Program-made: the position numbers and the translations under genes
Assembly (NCBI GenBank): GCA_019155185.1
Contig: CM032809.1
Location: forward strand, 3,591,621 to 3,655,620
Direction: 5' to 3'
Origin: Beaufortia kweichowensis
Lineage: Eukaryota > Chordata > Actinopteri > Cypriniformes > Gastromyzontidae
DNA: 64,000 bases
Notes under the pieces: model-generated
The model's database searches: none
Told to the model about the DNA's origin: nothing
The model's input: the letters and a program-made list of their open reading frames with translations, nothing else
Part shown: one piece after another, positions 62,878 to 64,000 of the stretch
Layout of the letters: each line of letters begins with the position of its first letter
Position numbering within the stretch: position 1 is the first letter of the stretch

Positions 62878-64000
62878 CTGAAAAGGTGGGAAAATGTTTT
62901 AATTTCCAGTGTTTGTATTTGTAGTACAAGCATTCAAAAGGCCTATAAAACATGTTGAAAAGTGGCACCTGACACGTATCTTACCGGATAAGCTGATGTT
63001 TATTAAATGTTGCGTCTCATCAGCACCACTGCTTTGGTTTTGCTGTGGTACGATGTTCTTGACCAGAGGCGGTTGACTGCTCCCTGTTGTATGACAATTA
63101 GGATCTGACTCTCTATCGCCCCCTAGTGACTCTTTTTGAAGCACTCCAAGCTGTGCAGGAGATAAACAAAGCATACGTTTCACAAAAGACTCTGCACAGC
63201 CATCTGCCATATGGCTGAAACAATGAATAAGACAACCTGTGCAACTTGAATAAATTATTAATAACAGAAACAGTGTACCTGCTGGGAAAGGGCCTTCGCC
63301 TGGCTAGGGGTGAGGCGCAAACCGACATAAGATTCCTGCAACAAAACAAGGATGTATCAGCATGATTAATCCTGACTCTTACAGGTTTAGTTAAGCCTAG
63401 ATAATCTAAGGAAGAGACAGGCTGGAATAATACTGCTCGTTCTAATGACAAACTTAAAAGGATAGTTCACCCAAAAATGTAAATTCTGTCATTTTTGGAT
63501 ATCTGTTTTTACATCATGACATTTATAACCCGTGTAAGACTCTTTTTCTGTGAAACACAAAAGAAGATATTTTGAGAAATGTCTCAGTGGTTTTATGTCC
63601 ATACGTTGGAAGTCAAGTGGGGTCAATGTTGTTTGGTTACATATCTTCTTTTGTGTTTTGCATAAGAAATAAAGTCATACAGGTTTGGAATTACATAAGA
63701 TTACATAAAAAATATCATTTTTAGTTAACATAATTCTGGTCAAAGCATTCACCTTGTTCAGTTCAAAACCTTTTCCACGTGAGCCTGGACTTGTTGGCAC
63801 TTTTCCACCTTCCTTAGAGTTTAAAACATTTTTTCCTTCAGTCTCAGATGGCAGTTTTGGTTGTTCCTGAATCTGTGCACAGGGTCTAAGAGGAGGTTTC
63901 ACTCGTGTGTGTGGGCTTGTCACATGATTCCAGCTTTTCTCCTGAGTGTTAGTGGTGAACGGATGATGCTGTTGATGAGGCTGGTGCAGATGACCTTGAT
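62750..64000 (-). CDS. unidentified gene, 3'-terminal coding exons (runs off the right edge)
   Basis: Four exons of one frame can be read: 64000-63753 (partial), 63335-63279, 63150-62985 and 62877-62750, ending in TGA. The partial exon starts His/Gln-rich and becomes polar and Lys/Pro-rich, ending GKGFELNK. Next come ESYVGLRLTPSQAKALSQQ and then LGVLQKES, a possible short amphipathic segment. The last exon is acidic and hydrophobic (SVLEFDLETFGL, AFPSFEDLGYAQ), resembling a transactivation-type tail. No domain was recognised. Low-complexity Q/H and an acidic tail suggest a nuclear regulatory protein, but this is inference. It lies upstream of igdcc3 on the same strand, and I could not match it to known IGDCC3 neighbours. 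Confidence 0.7.
62985..63150 (-). CDS. unidentified gene, penultimate exon
   Basis: Starts after TTTATCTCCTGCACAG, the best pyrimidine-rich acceptor that keeps phase 0. It ends in phase 1 before GTAAGA. A second phase-0 acceptor at 63189/63190 would add 13 residues. A third candidate at 63214 breaks the frame unless another exon intervenes. Confidence 0.55.
63279..63335 (-). CDS. unidentified gene, 57-nt exon
   Basis: Acceptor TTTTGTTGCAG and donor GTACAC. It is phase 0 in and out, encoding 19 residues (ESYVGLRLTPSQAKALSQQ). It keeps the frame of the preceding exon. Confidence 0.65.
63456..63690 (+). mobile_element. same short element, third copy
   Basis: Contains GGATAGTTCACCCAAAAATG, AAGAAGATATTTTGAGAAAT and GTCATACAGGTTTGGAATTA. 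It lies in an intron of the unidentified right-hand gene. Confidence 0.8.
63753..64000 (-). CDS. unidentified gene, partial exon at the right edge
   Basis: Open throughout in one frame from the window edge to donor GTGAAT at 63752. It is phase 0 out. The first residues visible are QGHLHQPHQQHHPF. The 5' end of the exon is outside the window or undetermined. Confidence 0.65.

Overview
This is a vertebrate nuclear genomic window, almost certainly from a teleost and probably a cyprinid-like fish. The reasons are vertebrate GT-AG split genes, a teleost-type GnRH receptor with a cytoplasmic tail, and several dispersed repeats of types I associate with cyprinid genomes: short 'GGATAGTTCACC' miniature elements, tRNA-derived SINEs, and a long fold-back element with a 'TTTTGCACAGTAC' end. 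There are no bacterial operons, CRISPR arrays or phage genes. Most of the short open frames in the window are chance frames in non-coding DNA.

Layout. (1) About 1-17.4 kb is non-coding. It looks like the long first intron of a leftward gene whose CpG-rich promoter (two CCAAT boxes) and non-coding first exon lie at about 17.3-17.5 kb. No coding exon of that gene could be recognised. This stretch also holds CpG-rich islands (2-3.4 kb and 7.7-8.1 kb), a 45-bp-stem hairpin, a frameshifted pair of small ORFs resembling a secreted protein, and a 0.73-kb fold-back transposon. (2) About 22.0-27.8 kb holds a complete rightward gonadotropin-releasing hormone receptor gene: one non-coding exon and three coding exons, 379 aa. 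(3) About 28-41.6 kb is intergenic and repeat-rich, including a nearly identical 0.2-kb direct duplication 3.4 kb apart. (4) About 41.7-59.6 kb (minus strand) holds a complete igdcc3/PUNC-like gene. Its 14 coding exons join in frame into a 720-aa type I membrane protein: signal peptide, four Ig domains, two fibronectin III domains, a transmembrane helix and a short tail. (5) 62.75-64.0 kb holds the last exons (minus strand) of a gene I could not identify.

The GnRH receptor and igdcc3 are convergent (tail to tail) with about 14-15 kb between them. Nothing suggests that they act in one pathway. Reading frame and phase were checked by hand across every stated splice junction of these two genes. 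Transcription starts, polyadenylation sites and conserved-element calls are inferences from composition and motifs only.
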